DNA of 64,000 nucleotides from CAVWUA01 sp963758025 (GTDB lineage Bacteria; Planctomycetota; Planctomycetia; Isosphaerales; Isosphaeraceae): positions 62,001-126,000 of the forward strand of contig CAVWUA010000006.1 of NCBI GenBank assembly GCA_963758025.1, given 5' to 3'. A model generated the notes under the pieces. That model saw only the letters and a list, made by a program, of their open reading frames with translations. It did not search any database and was not told the DNA's origin. The stretch's first letter is position 1. Every line of letters begins with the position of its first letter. A program made the position numbers and the translations under genes. Positions 43,753-53,791 of this stretch are shown in pieces.

Positions 43753-46700
43753 GTGTTTTCCTTCCTGATCGACTACGCGCTCAAGAGCCGGGGAATCATC
43801 CTGCTGGTCCTCGTCGGCGTGATCGCCTCGGGCGTCTGGTCCGGCCTGAACCTGCCGGTGGACGCGGTGCCCGACATCACGCCGCCGCATGGTCGCCGTG
43901 CTGACCGACGCCCCCGCGCTCGGGCCGGAGGAGGTCGAGCAGTTCATCACGATCCCGGTCGAGAACGGGATGAACGGCATCCCCCACGTCGCGGAGGTCC
44001 GTTCCCTCTCGCAGCAAGGGCTGTCCGTCGTGCGGCTGATCTTCGAGGAAGGGACCGACATCTACTGGGCCCGCGCAGGTCTCGCAGCGGCTCGACCAGA
44101 TCCGCGCGGAGATCCCCGAAGGGTTCGGCTCTCCCGTGATGGGGCCGATCACGACCGGCCTGGGCGAGATCTTCATGTTCGAGGTGAGGAACGCGCCCGA
44201 TAACCCGAACCCACTGTCATTGATGGAACTCCGGACGATCCTCGACTGGGAGATCGCCCGGCCGCTCAAGAGCGTTCCGGGGGTGATCGAGGTCAACTCC
44301 TTCGGCGGTGAGCTGAAGACCTACCAGGCGAGGGTGAATCCCGATCGCCTGATGGCCCGGGACATCCCCGTGAACGAGGTCTTCTCGGCCCTGCGCGAGA
44401 ACAACAGCAACTCCGGCGGCGGCTACATCGAGCGCAATGGCGAGCTTCGCATCATCCGGGGCGAGGGGCTGGTCCGTACCCTGGACGACATGAACGAGAT
44501 CGTCCTCGACACGACCGCCGACGGCACGCCGATCTACGTCCGCGACGTCGGCGAGGCCGTCTTCGCGCCGATGCTCCGCCGGGGGGCCGTCACCCGAGAC
44601 GGCCAGGGGGAAGTCGTCACGGCGATCGTTTACATGCTCATCGGCGAGAACGCCCGCGTGGTCGTCCAGCGGCGTCGAGGCGAAGATGGACCAGATCCGC
44701 GAGCGGCTGCGTCCGCAAGGCGTCGTCATCGACACGTTCTATAACCGCAGCGAGCTGATCGGCAAGACGATCGACACGGTGGCCCACAACCTGATCGAAG
44801 GGGGCGTGCTGGTCATCGTCGTGCTCCTGGTCCTGCTCGGCAACATCCGGGCGGCCCTGATCGTCGCGGCGACGATCCCGCTGTCGATGCTCTTCGCCGG
44901 GAACCTGATGTACGCCTTCGGCATCGCGGGCAGCCTGATGAGCCTCGGCGCGATCGACTTCGGCCTGATCGTCGATAGCTCGGTCATCGTCATCGAGAAC
45001 TGCGTCAGCCGTCTCTCGCATCCCGATCCCGACGAGACCAAGCGTCGACGTGATCCGCCGCGCGACGCGCGAGATCCGCAAGCCGGTCGTCTTCGGCGTG
45101 GGGATCATCACGATCGTCAACCTGCCGATCCTGGCCCTGGAGGGGGTCGAGGGGAAGATGTTCCGGCCGATGGCCCTGACCTTGATCTTCGCCCTGACCG
45201 GCTCGCTGCTGCTGTCGTTGACGGTCGTGCCGGTGCTGGCGTCGTACTTCCTCTCGCTGGGCACGCAGGAGAAGGAAACCCTGCCCGTGCGCTGGGCGAA
45301 GCGCGTGTACGAGCCGACGCTCCGCTGGATTCTCGACAACCCCTGGCCGATCGTGCTTGGCTCGCTCGTGGCCCTGGCGCCTGTGCGTCCCGCCGGCCCT
45401 GATGCTCGGCGGCGAGTTCATCCCGCAGCTTGACGAGGGGGACATCACGATCGTCATGGCGCGGCCCAACAGCGCCTCCTTGACCGAGGGGATCGAGCAA
45501 TCCCTCCGACTGGAGCGCGCCCTGCTGGAGCGCTACCCCGACGAGATCCGCTCGGTGCGTCAGCCGGACCGGCCGCCCCGAGATCGGCCTCGACCCGGCC
45601 CCCTTGAACCGGACCGACGTGTTCATCTTCCTGAAACCTTACGACGAATGGACCCGGGTCAAGGACAAGGAAGAGATGATCGACAAGGTGGAGGAACTCT
45701 GCCACCTCCTCCTGCCCGGGACGAAGCTCAACTTCAGCCAGCCGATCGAGCTGCGGTTCAACGAGATGATCTCCGGCGTGCGGGCCGACCTGGGCATCGC
45801 CCTCTTCGGCGATGACCTGGGGGTGCTTCAGGACAAGGCCGACGCCCTGGCCGACGCCCTGCGGACGGTCCAGGGTGCGCAGGACGTGAAGGCCCAGCCG
45901 ATCGAGGGGCTGCCCTATCTGCGGATCATCGTCGATCGCGCCGCGGATCGCCCGGTACGGGATCAACGCCTCGGACGTGCTCGACGCGGTGAAGGCGCTC
46001 GGCGGCACGACCGTCGGCCAGGTCGTGGTCGATCAGCGGCGGTTCGCCATGCAGGTCCGCTACGCGACGGACTACCGCAACGACATCGAGTCGATCCGCG
46101 CCCTGAAGATCGCCGACCCGGAGGGCCGGATGATCCCGCTGGAGGACCTGGCCGATATCCGCATGGAGGATGGCATCTACGAGATCCGCCGCAAGGACCG
46201 CGAGCGCCGGGCGCTGGTCCAGGCGAACGTCCGTGGGCGCGACCTGGCCGGGTTCGTCGCCGAGGCCGAAGAGGACGCTCGCCGGGAGGTCCCGCTGCCC
46301 GAAGGCTACCGCCTGGAGTGGGGCGGCACGTTCAAGAACCTCCAGTCGGCGACCCAGCGGCTCCTGATCGTCCTGCCGGTGGCCCTGGCCCTGATCTTCC
46401 TGCTGCTCTACGGCACGTTCAACTCGATCAAGCTGGGCGTGCTGATCTTCCTGTCCGTCCCCTTCGGCGCGATCGGCGGCATCCTGGCCCTGTGGCTCCG
46501 GGGGATGAATTTCAGCATCTCGGCCGGCGTCGGGCTTCATCGCCCTGTCGGGCGTCTCGGTGCTGGATGGCCTGGTGCTCGTCTCGGCGATCCGCGACAA
46601 GATCGTCGATCACGGGCACGAGGTCCGCGAGCGCCGTCTATCACGCGGCAATGGAGCGGCTCCGCCCGATCCTGATGACCGGCCTGGTCGCCAGCCTCGG

Positions 46701-46872
46701 GTTCGTGCCGATGGCGATGGCCACCAGCACCGGCGCGGAGGTCCAGCGCCCGCTCTCCACGGTCGTCATCGGCGGCATCATCACCAGCACCTTGATGAAG
46801 CTGGTCCTCCTGCCGGCGATCTACCCATGGTTCGACCCCGGAACCGGACCCGAAGACACCGACGCCGGCTGA
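43753..46872 (+). CDS. Heavy-metal RND efflux pump (CusA/CzcA type, 9 frameshifts)
   Basis: About 1,040 residues when nine frameshifts (near 43885, 44077, 44677, 45050, 45378, 45555, 45945, 46533 and 46633) are healed. The start is GTG 43753. The protein has MFSFLIDYALKSRG, the pump docking and porter domains, and 12 predicted TM helices. The metal-family signature sits in TM4: GAIDFGLIVDSSVIVIENC. Later comes FSISAGVGFIALSGVSVL, then LRPILMTGLVASLGFVPMA. It exchanges protons for divalent or monovalent metal ions as a trimer with the adaptor encoded upstream. Substrate specificity is not visible. In several breaks one extra base best restores the conserved order; in one (near 44077) two missing bases fit better. 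Confidence 0.92.
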
Positions 46873-46997
46873 GGCATTCCAGTCCGTCCCGACGGACGTT
46901 CTGGCACGATCGAACTGGATCGCGGATACTGGAGGGACGACGCCGCAAGGGGTTCCGCTGCGCTTCACCCACCCGTCGAAAGCCGGCTCGAAGAACC

Positions 46998-47990
46998 ATG
47001 GAATCGCAAACACCCTCACGTTACGAATCGCTCCGAGCTTCGCGTCGGGCGATGGCGGCGATGGCCCCGCTGGTGCGGTTCGGCCTGGTGTCGGCCGGGG
47101 TGGGGCTGTTTCTCTGGCGGATCAAGCCACTGGTCGCCGACGTGCAGTTGACCTACGGGGAGCGGATCGTCGCGGCGATCGTCGCCCTGGTGATCCTCGG
47201 CACGGCGAGCCTGGCCGCCTGGGTCTTTGGTCGGCTCCTGCGAGCGGCGGCCGAGCTGATCGAGGTGCAGGTTGATGGCGCGGAGGCCGCCGCGCGGACG
47301 GCGGATCTGATCCAGTGGCACGTCGCCCCGGCCCTGGAGCGCCTGGCCGTCGCGCTCGAACGGGGGCCGGCGAACACGAACGCTCCCGCGAACGCGGCGT
47401 CCGACCGTGGTCTGGCCCTGGCGATTGCCGGGGTGCGTCAGGCGATCGCGGACGGACGCTGGGGCCAGGCCCAGAAGCTGATCGACGCGATCGGGCGGGA
47501 CTTTCCCCAGGCCCCCGAGGCCCGCGACCTCGACGATGAGCTGGCCGAAGCCCGCCAGGCAACCATCGATGCGCTCCGGGCGCGGCTCGATGCCTCGAAA
47601 TCGGCCAACGATCCCGAGGCGGTCATCGCCCTGCGCGACGAGCTGACGCGGCACGTGAAGGGGGAACCCCTGCGGGCCCTGGACCGGGAGCTGGTCCGCT
47701 GGCTCATGAACCTGATCCAGCGCCGGATGCGCACCGGGAGCGTGCGGCCGGACGTCGCCCACCTGGCCGCGAAGGTGGCCGAGAGCTTCGGCGACCAGCC
47801 GGAGGGGGCGAGCCTGCGGGCCTCGCTGCCGACCCTCCGCCGCAGCGCCGGGTTGTGCCCCCGCTGCGCCGAGCCGTATGGAGGAATCGAAGACGCCTGT
47901 CCGAAATGCCTGCACGGTGCGGACAACGGATCGGCCTGGGCCGACGACGACGATGACGACGTCGAGGATGAGGAGGATGAACTCTCATGA
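46998..47990 (+). CDS. Membrane protein with C-terminal zinc ribbon
   Basis: The product has 330 residues. Two TM helices lie near the N-terminus (LVRFGLVSAGVGLFLW and IVAAIVALVILGTASLAAWV). A cytoplasmic helical region with coiled coil follows (AIADGRWGQAQKLIDAI resembles a TPR turn). A C-terminal knuckle pair LCPRCAEPYGG...ACPKCLHG could bind zinc. A very acidic end (DDDDDDVEDEEDE) closes the protein. It overlaps the next gene by ATGA, so the two are translationally coupled. I do not recognise a family. Confidence 0.72.
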   Translation: MESQTPSRYESLRASRRAMAAMAPLVRFGLVSAGVGLFLWRIKPLVADVQLTYGERIVAAIVALVILGTASLAAWVFGRLLRAAAELIEVQVDGAEAAARTADLIQWHVAPALERLAVALERGPANTNAPANAASDRGLALAIAGVRQAIADGRWGQAQKLIDAIGRDFPQAPEARDLDDELAEARQATIDALRARLDASKSANDPEAVIALRDELTRHVKGEPLRALDRELVRWLMNLIQRRMRTGSVRPDVAHLAAKVAESFGDQPEGASLRASLPTLRRSAGLCPRCAEPYGGIEDACPKCLHGADNGSAWADDDDDDVEDEEDELS

Positions 47991-49111
47991 GCTTGCGTGC
48001 CCGATGTCCCGCCTGCCAGGCCTCGTTCCTCGCTCCGGACGAGGGGGGCGGTCGCTCCATCAACTGTCCGAAGTGCGGCGCTCGCCTGAAGCTACCCGCG
48101 CCCCCCGTCGCCGCGTCCGAGACCCCCGCCCCGTCATCCCTCGCGGACACGCTCGATGCCGAGGAGCGCCGGGGCCGCCGACGGCTGCTCAAGATCGGCG
48201 TGCCAGTCGCGCTCCTGGTCGCTCTCGTGATGGCCGTGCTGGTCTTCCTGCCGTACTTACGCAAACAGGCCCCCGGTCAGCCGCCCCCACCGCCCGACCC
48301 GATCGTGTCGATCGCATCGACGTATCTGGACGCCCTGACCAAAGGGGACCGCGCCGCGGCGGATCGGCTTGGCACGGTCGCGACGCCCCCGGCCATCGAC
48401 GGCTACCGGCAGGTCGAGCGTGACCCGACCGGCGAGGAGACCGTGCAGGGACCCTTCGCCCCCGTGGCCGACCTGAACGCGACGATCGAGGAAAAGTTCA
48501 CGTATAACCCGCGGATTAACCGCTACGAGAACCGCGACCCGCTCGGTCCGGCCGCCGACTCACTCGACGCCCTGCACGACGCCAAGGCCCAGGCCGAGCA
48601 GGAGAAACTTTACGAGAAGATGGCCAGCGCCGATCTGGATGAGGTGGTGGACTCCGTGACCCAGTTCGGCGAGGTCTTCACCAGGCTGGCCGAGGAAACG
48701 CTTGCCCCCGAAAAGCTCGCGCCGACCTACGCCCAACTGGTCGAATCGGCCGAACCGCCCCTCCCACCAGAGGCGCAGCGACTCGCGCTCGATTACGGCG
48801 AGAACCGGGAGACGTGGGACACGCTCCTGAAGCGGCCGTTCGCCACGTTGAAGGCCGATGGACCCTTCCGGCTCGAACGGGCGGAGGTCACGGCGCTCGT
48901 GCAGGACCGGCTCGCGTCCTCCGGAGCGCCGCCGTCGCGCCTGCGCCTGACCCTGACCCGGTTCCAGCTCGAAGGAATCGACACCGGCTGGAAGGTCACC
49001 TCCGCCCGCCGCGATCGTCCCGAGGCGCCCGAGCCGACGACCGAACCGACCGGGGAGCCGGAGTCACGAACACCGACAACACCGTCCTCGCCCGGACTGT
49101 TGGAACCGTGA
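47987..49111 (+). CDS. Membrane protein with N-terminal zinc ribbon
   Basis: The product has 374 residues. An N-terminal ribbon (CPACQASFLAP...INCPKCGARLKLP) is of the kind named zinc-ribbon in planctomycete membrane proteins. It is followed by a basic helical segment, one TM helix (VPVALLVALVMAVLVFLPYL), a Pro-rich linker and a C-terminal alpha+beta domain. A Pro/Glu-rich tail ends the protein. Its start overlaps the preceding stop by 4 bp. A 98-bp part of this gene (48791-48888) is duplicated in decayed form at 49619-49717. Confidence 0.75.
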   Translation: MSLRARCPACQASFLAPDEGGGRSINCPKCGARLKLPAPPVAASETPAPSSLADTLDAEERRGRRRLLKIGVPVALLVALVMAVLVFLPYLRKQAPGQPPPPPDPIVSIASTYLDALTKGDRAAADRLGTVATPPAIDGYRQVERDPTGEETVQGPFAPVADLNATIEEKFTYNPRINRYENRDPLGPAADSLDALHDAKAQAEQEKLYEKMASADLDEVVDSVTQFGEVFTRLAEETLAPEKLAPTYAQLVESAEPPLPPEAQRLALDYGENRETWDTLLKRPFATLKADGPFRLERAEVTALVQDRLASSGAPPSRLRLTLTRFQLEGIDTGWKVTSARRDRPEAPEPTTEPTGEPESRTPTTPSSPGLLEP

Positions 49112-49151
49112 TGGCCCCGGAACAGAACAGGTGGGAGGCCCCCTCGGCCGA

Positions 49152-49585
49152 GTGAATCCACCCGCGATCTCATTTCCCATCCATCGCCGCGCGTTGCGGT
49201 GGAGCCTGCGGACCTTGCTGGCCGTGGTCGCGCTCGTCGTCGTCGAGGCCCCACGTCTCACGGACGAGGGCCTGGAGCACGTAAAGGGAATGACGAAGTT
49301 GAAGCGTTTACGCTTGCGCGACGTTTCCGGGGCCTCGAAACCCTCGACCTCGGCGGCACCCGGATCAGCGACGCCGGATTGAAGCGATTGCGAGACTTTC
49401 CCCGGCTCCGTGTGCTGGAACTGTGCGACACGTCCATCACCGACGCGGGGTTGGCGACGCGGGGGAAACGGAAGACGCGGACGTCTCTCGTCTTCGGCGG
49501 CACGCGGACCAGCAGCGAAGCCGTGCAGAGGCTGGAAGCGGACTTGCCGGAGACGCAGATCACCTGGTGGCACCGGGCCGATTGA
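49152..49585 (+). pseudogene. Truncated, frameshifted leucine-rich-repeat gene
   Basis: A GTG at 49152 begins a short hydrophobic segment (LRTLLAVVALVVVEA) that runs straight into a leucine-rich repeat (LTDEGLEHVKGMTKLKRLRL). The frame breaks near 49320. The other frame then continues with GLETLDLGGTRISDAGLKRL and LRVLELCDTSITDAGL, the usual ribonuclease-inhibitor-type repeat of planctomycetes. Only two to three repeats remain where intact members have many, and the end (ADLPETQITWWHR) is the standard C-terminus. The signal anchor fused to the repeats suggests internal deletion. Hence this looks decayed, not only mis-sequenced. Confidence 0.6.
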
Positions 49586-49618
49586 GGACGCCCGAGGGCC
49601 GTTCTTTCGGACTCCGGC

Positions 49619-49717
49619 GATGACGGCGAGGACCGGGAGACGTGGGACGCGCTCCTGAAGCGGCCGTTCGCCGTGCGGAAGGCCGACGGCCCGTTCCGGC
49701 TCGAACGGAGCGGAGGT
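49619..49717 (+). pseudogene. Decayed duplicate fragment of the upstream zinc-ribbon gene
   Basis: This stretch matches 48791-48888 (inside the zinc-ribbon gene) at most positions. The shared core encodes DxETWDxLLKRPFA and PFRLER in both. It has one extra A near 49710 and diverges after GGAGGT. It lacks the surrounding gene, so it is a fragment left by a duplication. Confidence 0.75.
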
Positions 49718-50297
49718 GAACGTGGGGCCCCCGAGGACGCCGGTCGCCGGGCCGGCCCGGTCGGCGGCGGGACGTGAATCCGGGATCGGTGCCAACCAGG
49801 AAGCCCCCGGAAGTATCGCCGGCGGGCCTTCCGCGACGAGGCGCGGGGGGCCCGCACACCGCGCGCGACGCCGGGGGTCGAGAGCGAGCCGAACGATCGA
49901 AAGCCGCGGGCCGACGTCGCCTCGCTCGATCCCTCGAACGGGTCGCCGATCCTGGTCGGCACGTTCTCCCGCCGCGCCGAGCGGGACGGCCCGGCCGCCT
50001 TCTCGACCGCCGCTGGCGGATCAGCCCGGCGTTTTCGGCTCCTCAACGGTGGAGCGCGGGTCGAAGGGCGTCCCGGCGATTCCCCGGAGCGAGAGGCGGA
50101 GGGCGGGAAAAGGGGCCTTCTTTCAGGATTTTGTGATCCGTGACCGGGTCACCGAGCACTCTTCAGGTAGATCGGCCGACCGTCCCTTGCTCAGCCTCGT
50201 TCCGATCATCCCTTCTCCCTCATTCGCTCGACAACTCGTGGAAAGGGTCCCGAGGCAGCCCGATTCTCTGGTCACTAACCCAGGAGCAGCAACCGTG
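49718..50297. other. Decayed, non-coding DNA before the sugar dehydrogenase
   Basis: About 580 bp of high-GC DNA with no gene I trust. Frames here are long because of composition, as in all of this genome, and have no family features. The final part includes the ribosome site AGGAG for the gene at 50298. Confidence 0.4.
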
Positions 50298-51770
50298 ATG
50301 AGCAGAACCGTCGTGATTCCAACGTGTCTCCTCGCCCTGTGGGCGGCCTTGCCGGCCCCGGCCCAGGTGGGTCCCCTGGCGGACCCGATCCCGGCTCCGA
50401 TTCCCGCGAGCCCGATCCAGGTCAAACTGACCCCCGTCTTGACAGGGCTGACCTCTCCCCTGGAGCTGAAGACGGCCGCCGACAGAAACGACCGGACCTA
50501 CATCGTGGACCAGACCGGTCTGATCCTGGTCCTGGTGGGCGAGAGGGTTCGGCCCGAGCCGTTCCTCGACATCTCCGACGTGCTGGCCCAGCTCGCCCCC
50601 GCCTTCGGGAGCGGGCCGCGGGGCCTGAACCCGAATTACGACGAGCGGGGGCTGCTGAGCGTGGCGTTCCACCCCGGCTTTCACAACAAGAAGAGCCCCG
50701 GTTACCAGACCCTCTATACCCTGCACAACGTGCCGGTGACGCGGGCCGCCGACTTCCCCCAGCCCCAGCCCCCGCTCGCGCCCGCCGGGGAGCCCAACTG
50801 CCAGGAAGTCATCGCCGAGTGGCGGGTCAGCCGGCATGACCGCGACGTGGTGGACAGGAATTCGTACCGCGAGGTCCTCCGATCCGACAAGCCCCAGTTC
50901 AACCACAACGGCGGCAGCCTCGCCTTCGGGCCCGACGGCCTGCTCTACGCGTCGCTCGGCGACGGCGGCGCGGCCAACGACGTCGGCGCCGGCCACCTCA
51001 TCGGCACGGGGAACGCCCAGAGCCTCGCCTCCATCCGCGGCAAGGTGATCCGGATCAATCCCCTGCACCCCTCCTTGACATCCCACCGCGACGGCATCGT
51101 CAGCGCCAACGGTCAGTACCGCATCCCCCGAGGCAACCCCTTCGTCGGTCAGCCCGGCGCCCTGGGCGAGATCTACGCCTACGGGTTCCGCAACCCCTAT
51201 CGATTCAGCTTCGACGCCGAGGACGGCGACGGCGACCGTGATGGCGACGACGACGAGGAGGGACGCCTCATTCTCGGGGACGTGGGCCAGAACAAGATCG
51301 AGGAAGTGGACCTCGTCCGCCGCGGAGGGAACTACGGCTGGAACCTCAAGGAAGGGTCGTTCCTCTTCGACCCGACGACGGGCCAGGTTTTCTCTGGCCC
51401 CGATCCCGTCCCGGGGTTGATCGACCCGGTCGTCGAATACGACCACTTCGAGGCCACGGCCGGCAAGGTGACCCGCGTCGCCGTCGTCGGGGGGTTCGTC
51501 TATCGCGACTCAAAGATCAAGGCATTGGAGGGCAAGTACGTCTTCGGAGAGCTGAATGGGAACCTCTTCGTCGCCGACCTGGAGGCCGGCCGGATGGAGG
51601 AGTTGATCCCCAACGTGGGAATGTTCATCAAGGGGTTCGGCCAGGACGCCAGGGGACGGCTCTACGTCCTGGGATCGACGAACATCGGCCCGAGCGGCAC
51701 GGGCGGCCAGGTCCTGCGGATCGACCGTGTTCATGATGACCATGACGACGATAAGGACAAGGACGACTGA
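50298..51770 (+). CDS. Secreted PQQ-type sugar (sorbosone/glucose) dehydrogenase
   Basis: About 490 residues from ATG 50298, preceded by AGGAG; the signal peptide is VIPTCLLALWAALPAPAQ. A six-bladed beta-propeller of the GSDH/sorbosone dehydrogenase family is clear: SVAFHPGF, catalytic-site HNGGSLAFGPDGLLYASLGDGG (shown in part: NHNGGSLAFGPDG), YGFRNPYRFSFD, GDVGQNKIEEVD and GGNYGWN. PQQ-dependent oxidation of an aldose or sorbosone in the periplasm is the expected reaction, but family members with other or no cofactor exist. The end is strikingly acidic (DDHDDDKDKDD), and a GDGDRDGDDDEEG loop in the blades could bind calcium. No PQQ biosynthesis genes are nearby. Confidence 0.9.
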   Translation: MSRTVVIPTCLLALWAALPAPAQVGPLADPIPAPIPASPIQVKLTPVLTGLTSPLELKTAADRNDRTYIVDQTGLILVLVGERVRPEPFLDISDVLAQLAPAFGSGPRGLNPNYDERGLLSVAFHPGFHNKKSPGYQTLYTLHNVPVTRAADFPQPQPPLAPAGEPNCQEVIAEWRVSRHDRDVVDRNSYREVLRSDKPQFNHNGGSLAFGPDGLLYASLGDGGAANDVGAGHLIGTGNAQSLASIRGKVIRINPLHPSLTSHRDGIVSANGQYRIPRGNPFVGQPGALGEIYAYGFRNPYRFSFDAEDGDGDRDGDDDEEGRLILGDVGQNKIEEVDLVRRGGNYGWNLKEGSFLFDPTTGQVFSGPDPVPGLIDPVVEYDHFEATAGKVTRVAVVGGFVYRDSKIKALEGKYVFGELNGNLFVADLEAGRMEELIPNVGMFIKGFGQDARGRLYVLGSTNIGPSGTGGQVLRIDRVHDDHDDDKDKDD

Positions 51771-52277
51771 TACCGATTCGCCTGACTGTCCCGGAAAAGG
51801 GGGCCAGAGCTTGCTGGCCCTCGGAAACCAGACTTCTTGAGAGCGTGTTACAAACCCTTGCCTCAGGATTTCGAGGCGCATCCGGTAGGTTTTGGAGCGC
51901 GGGCCTCTGGCCCGCTCTCTTCGGATGCGGGCCAGAGGCCCGCGCTCCAGGGAAAGAAACCTGGCGGATGCACCATTCCGATCTTGTGGTAAGACCTAAG
52001 GCGATCACCGTAGCCATTAGCGGATCTTCTTGTGGAGCAACAACTTGCGATGCTCACGTAGACGTTTGACAACCAAGCGGCCTTCAAATGTAACTCTTTG
52101 TTCGTAAAATAGTTACGCCGAGCACTGCCATCGGCCAAGGTGTTCCGGCTTCTCGACCTGGCTTCCGTCCTCGAAAACTTGACGGACGGGCCATCGTGGG
52201 AAAGGATGAAGGATGAGACCTCGCGCGGCGAAGGCCGCCCCCTTCCACGTGCCATGGACAACCGAAAGGATCGGGCC
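51771..52277. other. Intergenic region with a GC-rich palindrome
   Basis: About 507 bp. The left half contains the 23-bp palindrome at 51893-51949. The right half (52000-52200) is AT-richer, including TTCGTAAAATAGTTA, and probably includes the promoter of the gene at 52278. No further gene was found. Confidence 0.4.
51893..51949. repeat. Palindromic repeat with 23-bp perfect arms (TGGAGCGCGG type)
   Basis: The arm at 51893-51915 is the exact reverse complement of 51927-51949, with an 11-nt loop. The arm starts TGGAGCGCGGGCC. The outer module is shared with the palindrome at 60136-60192. No ORF or target-site duplication was seen. Confidence 0.85.
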
Positions 52278-53630
52278 ATGTTTCGCCGATACGCTCTGGC
52301 GGTGCTTCTGATCGCCGTCACTGGCTCTTCCGGATACGCCCAGTTGCCCTTTAGCCGCGACGCCTTGCCGACCCGGACGGCCCTGGCGCGACTCGGGCTG
52401 GAGAAAAACTGGTCGGGCGTGGTCCCGCTCGCCGGGCCCGCCGAGCGGGTCCTGATGATTAGCCTCTCCGAGTCGATGGTCTTCGCGCAGACCAACCTGG
52501 CAAACTTCCATGCGTATGATGCCGAAACGGGCCGCTATCTCTGGGGCATGGACCTCGGGAGCCCGACCGCCGACGCCCAGCCGGCGACGGTCAATTCCGA
52601 CCGGGTCTTTGTCACCAACATCAAGGACCTGTACTGTCTGGACAAGGGGACGGGCCGGATCATCTGGGATGCGAAGATGGAGAACCTGCCCTCCAGCGCG
52701 GTCGCGGCGAACGAGGAGATCGTGGTCGTCGGCATGCGTTCGGCCCGCATGACGGGCGTCCGGCCGGGTGCCGGCAGTGGCCGCATTGAGGCGTTCAGCG
52801 TCCGCGACCATTCGCAGGACAACCCGCCGGGCCGCTCGGCCGGGTCATTCCTCTGGGCCTATTCTCCCAACGGGTCCGTCACCGGTCGGCCGATCGTTGC
52901 CGATCGCGTGGTCGCCTTCGGCAGCCACGACCACCGCGTGTATGTCGGCGTCATGATGAACCAGCCGACCTTGCTCTACCGCTATCTCACCGGCGGACCG
53001 GTCTCGGCCTCGATGGGAACGCTGACCTTCACGCACAACGGCGAGCACGTCCTGCTGGTCCCTTCCGAAGATAACAACCTCTACGCCATCGACCTGTTCA
53101 CCGGCGATACGCGCTGGGTCTTTCCCTCCGGTGCGCCCATCAAGCAGGAACCCCTGGTGGCCGGACTCAACGTCTTCGTCATCAACGATCAAGGGTCCCT
53201 CTCAGCAATCGACGGCGAGACCGGAGAGCTGCGCTGGACGAATCGGATCGGCGAGAGCCACCTTCTGGCACTTGGAGATAGTCGCGTCTACCTGAAGACG
53301 ACCGACGGCGACCTGATGATCGTCGATCGCCAGTCGGGCCGCACCCTGGCCGACGCCCGCTCTACCCGGGAGCGTGCGGGACTGAGCCTGCGGGAATTCA
53401 CCATCACACCGACAAACTGGGCGAACGACCGGCTCTACATGGCCACTCCCTCCGGCTCGCTGGTCTGCCTGCGGGAGGCGGGGGCCACGCAACCAAAGCC
53501 GCTCCGTCAGAAATCGCCGCACCCGTTCGGTTACATTCCACCGGAGGGCATCCAGACGCCTCCCGAACCGCCGCCGGCTGAGGACGAGGGACTTCCCGCC
53601 GAGGAACCCGAGGGCGCACTCTTCCCCTGA
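52278..53630 (+). CDS. Secreted PQQ-repeat (WD40-like) beta-propeller protein
   Basis: The product has 450 residues. ATG 52278 lies seven bases after GAAAGGA. The signal peptide is MFRRYALAVLLIAVTGSSGYAQ. PQQ-like propeller blades recur with AYDAETGRYLWGMDLG, YCLDKGTGRIIWDAKM, YAIDLFTGDTRWVFPSG and SAIDGETGELRWTNRIG. The C-terminus has PPEPPPAEDEGLP, low-complexity acidic. BamB-like repeats act in protein-protein contact; enzymatic activity is not implied, and no dehydrogenase residues were identified. The upstream ATG at 52140 gives a signal-poor N-terminus and was rejected. A terminator-like hairpin follows. Confidence 0.88.
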   Translation: MFRRYALAVLLIAVTGSSGYAQLPFSRDALPTRTALARLGLEKNWSGVVPLAGPAERVLMISLSESMVFAQTNLANFHAYDAETGRYLWGMDLGSPTADAQPATVNSDRVFVTNIKDLYCLDKGTGRIIWDAKMENLPSSAVAANEEIVVVGMRSARMTGVRPGAGSGRIEAFSVRDHSQDNPPGRSAGSFLWAYSPNGSVTGRPIVADRVVAFGSHDHRVYVGVMMNQPTLLYRYLTGGPVSASMGTLTFTHNGEHVLLVPSEDNNLYAIDLFTGDTRWVFPSGAPIKQEPLVAGLNVFVINDQGSLSAIDGETGELRWTNRIGESHLLALGDSRVYLKTTDGDLMIVDRQSGRTLADARSTRERAGLSLREFTITPTNWANDRLYMATPSGSLVCLREAGATQPKPLRQKSPHPFGYIPPEGIQTPPEPPPAEDEGLPAEEPEGALFP

Positions 53631-53664
53631 TCCGACCAGGGACCGCCGAAACCGAAAACCATCC

Positions 53665-53712
53665 CGACGATGCGACCACAGGGTCTCTTGCCCCGCGGTC
53701 GCGTCGTCGTTT
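53665..53712 (+). terminator. Hairpin with short T-run after the PQQ-repeat gene
   Basis: CGACGATGCGACC (53665-53677) pairs with GGTCGCGTCGTCG (53697-53709) with one G-T wobble and a 19-nt loop. TTTATC follows. The stem is strong; the T-run is short, so terminator strength is uncertain. Confidence 0.6.
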
Positions 53713-53791
53713 ATCGTGCGAAGAATGACGTGACCTGCCAACAAACCCATTGACGTCTTTCGTGGAATAATTAGAGAGGAAGCCTCCGGTT

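Noticed and set aside
43753..46872. Programmed frameshifting in the RND pump
   Set aside because: Nine sites in one gene with no shared slippery motif, and similar breaks in unrelated genes, point to errors.
49716..50297. N-terminal extension of the sugar dehydrogenase
   Set aside because: The frame is open to 49716 but lacks a ribosome site, and the signal peptide lies at 50298.
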